Source: an uncultured Luminiphilus sp. (GTDB lineage Bacteria > Pseudomonadota > Gammaproteobacteria > Pseudomonadales > Halieaceae). Taken from it: 38,252 bases of DNA. The DNA lies in assembly GCA_938091995.1 (NCBI GenBank), contig CALKNZ010000003.1, forward strand, positions 1-38,252, in the 5' to 3' direction. The translations under genes and the position numbers were made by a program. Below the pieces are notes generated by a model. It worked only from the letters and a program-made list of their open reading frames with translations, searched no databases and was not told the DNA's origin. Position 1 is the stretch's first letter. Each line of letters opens with the position of its first letter. Below are positions 36,428-38,252 of this stretch, piece after piece.

Positions 36428-36855
36428 TGGAACAGATTATTTTAGTGGTACACCTGTTAGTGGCTCTGGGCATCATTGGCCTGATCATGATGCAGCAGGG
36501 CAAAGGCGCTGACATCGGTGCCTCGTTTGGTGCTGGTGGCTCGCAAACGCTATTTGGCAGCGTGGGCAGCGCTAATTTACTGACCAAGTTAACCGCTTGG
36601 TTGGTGGCGGCATTTTTTGCCAGTAGTTTTGGTTTAGCTATGATCGCCGATAGCCGCACCGTCAGCGAAGACGATTTGGGCTTCGAACTGCCCATGGAAG
36701 CTGTTGAAGTGGCACCTGTGCAATCTTTCGAAAGTGACGTACCTGAGGGTGATATCCCAGATATGTCATTTGAAACTGAAGCAAACGATTTACCTTCGCT
36801 AGATACAACAGAAGGTGATGTTATTGACTCGGGTCAGGATTTACCCGAGGGTTAA
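36427..36855 (+). CDS. secG: Preprotein translocase subunit SecG
   Basis: A 142-residue inner-membrane subunit of SecYEG. The first helix begins MEQIILVVHLLVALGIIGL, followed by the conserved cytoplasmic loop MMQQGKGADIGASFGAGGSQTLFG and a second helix (residues about 52-72). The C-terminal tail of about 70 residues is strongly acidic and longer than in E. coli SecG (110 in total). Start is GTG, shown by conservation of the opening residues and the one-base overlap with tpiA. tRNA-Leu follows after 5 bases. Confidence 0.95.
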   Translation: MEQIILVVHLLVALGIIGLIMMQQGKGADIGASFGAGGSQTLFGSVGSANLLTKLTAWLVAAFFASSFGLAMIADSRTVSEDDLGFELPMEAVEVAPVQSFESDVPEGDIPDMSFETEANDLPSLDTTEGDVIDSGQDLPEG

Positions 36856-36860
36856 GTTAT

Positions 36861-36946
36861 GCGGGAGTGGTGGAATTGGTAGACACGCTATCTTGAGGGG
36901 GTAGTGGCCTTTGGCTGTGCGGGTTCAAGTCCCGCCTTCCGCACCA
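36861..36946 (+). tRNA. tRNA-Leu (anticodon GAG)
   Basis: An 86-base class II tRNA with encoded CCA. The acceptor stem GCGGGAG pairs with CTTCCGC (one G-T), the D-arm is GTGGAATTGGTAGAC, the anticodon stem CTATC/GGTAG encloses loop TTGAGGG (anticodon GAG), and the T-arm is GCGGGTTCAAGTCCCGC. A variable arm lies between. The position directly after secG is the same as E. coli leuU. Confidence 0.97.
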
Positions 36947-37235
36947 ATATATGAGAGCTATAGTAAGTTAAGTCATTGATTTTATTAAACTTTATTGGCA
37001 TTAAGCGGCCTTTCTTTTGCCTAGAATGCACGTAAGTTATTGATAATTATGGCCTTTTATTAAATCTCAAAGGCGCTCTACAGCAAGGCATGGGGCTGTT
37101 TTGGCTACCATTTTAGACTTCTTCTTTTATCTTCGGCGCCTTCTGCACATAGGTTGGCGTGATATGAACGGTAAGCTGGCCTATTTAGCCTTATAGTCTC
37201 ACCCGGAAACGACAAGGTAATGGAGCACACCACTG
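36947..37235. other. AT-rich gap after tRNA-Leu, no gene seen
   Basis: This 289-bp stretch is visibly more AT-rich than the genes before it. It holds no convincing ORF, no second tRNA and no strong terminator; only a weak 6-bp stem (GCCTTT at 37052, AAAGGC at 37069) was noted. In relatives, a tRNA-Met and/or rimP usually begin here. Confidence 0.6.
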
Positions 37236-37421
37236 GTGCGGATAATCTTAATCATATTGTTACTTGCAATTTTGGCCTCTGGGGTAAGTGCGACCGTAAG
37301 TGGTCGATTCTCATCATTGCTAAATATATTAGAGGACGTCCAAAGGAATGAACCCATTCAGAAGCAGCAAGAACTTGGAATATTTGATGAAACAAACTGG
37401 GACGGATCAGACTTTCAGTAG
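37236..37421 (+). CDS. Possible small secreted peptide, overlapping the next gene
   Basis: A 61-residue frame starting with GTG; GGAG lies about 10 bases upstream. It opens with a signal-peptide-like segment (MRIILIILLLAILASGVSA) and continues as a polar, Gln/Glu-rich tail. It overlaps the next gene by 74 bases in another frame, which makes one of the two starts doubtful. No family recognised. It could be a real short leader gene or a chance frame. Confidence 0.3.
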   Translation: MRIILIILLLAILASGVSATVSGRFSSLLNILEDVQRNEPIQKQQELGIFDETNWDGSDFQ

Positions 37422-38238
37422 TTATTTATTTGCACCACTAGTTCTGCTGGGCTGCTTAGTGCCTTTGATCTCATATGCCGAAGTAAATACTTTTGAGGCA
37501 GGTCAGCCTATTCGTGCTTCAGAGATGAACCATAATTTTGAGGTGGTGCAGGAGCAGATAGAGGAGATAAGCACTAGCAGTATCACTGATGCGGGTTGCT
37601 CAGCGACTCAGCAGGACAACAGTGTGCTGATTGAGTGTTCTGATGGGACTTCTGGGGTGATTGCTGGGGCTGGCACGGTTGTAGTTTATCCGCAGGGGCT
37701 AATTGGTGAGGTGCCACTAGCTGAATACAATAGTGGAGAAATAGTCATCGTAGATGGAAATGGGATTACGTTAGCGCGAAGTGTCAACGATCTTGCTGAT
37801 AATCCACTTGCGTTTTTCGCAAACTTACCTCTTAGATATCTTGATCTAACAGTTGTCTTCTACAATAACGAAGACAGCGGCTACGTGGAGCTTCTCTCTT
37901 ATAACTGGGGTTATCTAGCACAGGCTAGTACAGTTCTCTTTAAAACTGCAGATTGTTCAGGGCCAGCATGGCTCGCTCCATCTAGAGGCACGGTTCCTTA
38001 TGGACTGGTAAACACGGGTTCAAGGTTTTATGTGATAGGAGAGGGGGCGTCATTGGAAAACCTCCTTTTTGAATCCAGAATTATCAGCGCCCACTTGAAC
38101 TATAATGGTGTGTATCGAAGCGCGCAGCCCTGTGAGGCGGGCCAGTTTGTTACAGATGCCTACCTTGCCGCTGAATACACCCCAGCCCCAGAAATCCTCA
38201 ACGCTGCCTACCCAGTCCGAATGGAGCAGCTTCCTTAG
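37348..38238 (+). CDS. Secreted protein of unknown function
   Basis: A 296-residue protein with a hydrophobic export segment (LFAPLVLLGCLVPLISYA, residues about 27-44) and a mature start EVNTFEAGQPIRASEMNHNF. The pattern F-x-AG-x-x-I-x-A-x-x-xN-x-NF followed by a short helix is common at the start of secreted or surface proteins of marine bacteria, often before a trimerising helix; this is family memory, not a domain call. Four mature Cys may form two disulfides (DAGC with IEC; ADC with QPC). The rest is beta-rich without a known domain. AGAGGA lies 11 bases before the ATG at 37348; an in-frame ATG at 37387 gives a more normal signal peptide. Codon use looks more AT-rich than the housekeeping block. 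Confidence 0.7.
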   Translation: MNPFRSSKNLEYLMKQTGTDQTFSSYLFAPLVLLGCLVPLISYAEVNTFEAGQPIRASEMNHNFEVVQEQIEEISTSSITDAGCSATQQDNSVLIECSDGTSGVIAGAGTVVVYPQGLIGEVPLAEYNSGEIVIVDGNGITLARSVNDLADNPLAFFANLPLRYLDLTVVFYNNEDSGYVELLSYNWGYLAQASTVLFKTADCSGPAWLAPSRGTVPYGLVNTGSRFYVIGEGASLENLLFESRIISAHLNYNGVYRSAQPCEAGQFVTDAYLAAEYTPAPEILNAAYPVRMEQLP

Positions 38239-38252
38239 TCAGCCCCAGCCTT

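Noticed and set aside
38015-38024. CGGGTTCAAG, identical to the T-arm of tRNA-Leu (36920-36929), as a possible attachment-site repeat
   Set aside because: It is only 10 bp, lies inside a coding frame, and does not extend to the tRNA 3' end as an integrase site would.

Overview
The window looks like a chromosomal piece of a Gram-negative, probably marine, gammaproteobacterium. The evidence is the housekeeping block carA-carB-greA / yhbY / rlmE-ftsH-folP-glmM-tpiA-secG-tRNA-Leu (the order familiar from Pseudomonas and relatives), an outer-membrane TorF/Gcw_chp porin, a sodium-coupled amino-acid carrier and a PQQ synthesis operon. A member of the Cellvibrionales/OMG-type marine lineages is my guess; the sequence alone does not fix the genus. 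No transposase, phage gene, CRISPR array or rRNA was seen.

Left third (1-9.7 kb), metabolic and envelope genes: a cyclase-family hydrolase cut by the window edge, a TauD-type dioxygenase, an AGCS sodium:amino-acid symporter, a TorF-type porin with what reads as a complete NtrC-IHF-sigma54 control region, a small secreted protein of unknown function, a catalase-peroxidase KatG carrying a signal peptide, and a propionyl-CoA synthetase.

Middle (9.9-22.9 kb): pqqA-B-C-D-E, including the 23-codon pqqA, faces a two-gene ABC exporter of the kind found with PQQ-dependent alcohol dehydrogenase systems. No quinoprotein dehydrogenase is in the window. Divergent from the ABC pair is a tight seven-gene operon: acyl-CoA dehydrogenase, MaoC hydratase, HSD17B4-like dehydrogenase, thiolase, quinone-oxidoreductase-like protein, iron alcohol dehydrogenase and a hotdog thioesterase. 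The first four make a complete beta-oxidation round, probably through (3R)-hydroxyacyl-CoA. Its promoter overlaps a perfect inverted repeat. A convergent MFS transporter follows.

Right part (23.1-36.9 kb), housekeeping: carAB-greA, then feoAB (an addition to the usual order), then yhbY divergent from rlmE, ftsH, folP-glmM (overlapping), tpiA-secG (overlapping) and tRNA-Leu(GAG). Where rimP-nusA-infB would normally follow, the sequence turns AT-rich and carries one or two secreted proteins of unknown function (37.2-38.2 kb). This suggests an insertion or rearrangement at the tRNA 3' end.

Most individual genes are well-known families. The parts most worth a second look are the sigma54/NtrC regulatory region at 4.38-4.51 kb, the palindrome-overlapped promoter at 15.03 kb, the periplasmic KatG, the PQQ/ABC/beta-oxidation neighbourhood, and the tRNA-Leu boundary. 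I found no clear sign of a wholly new system.
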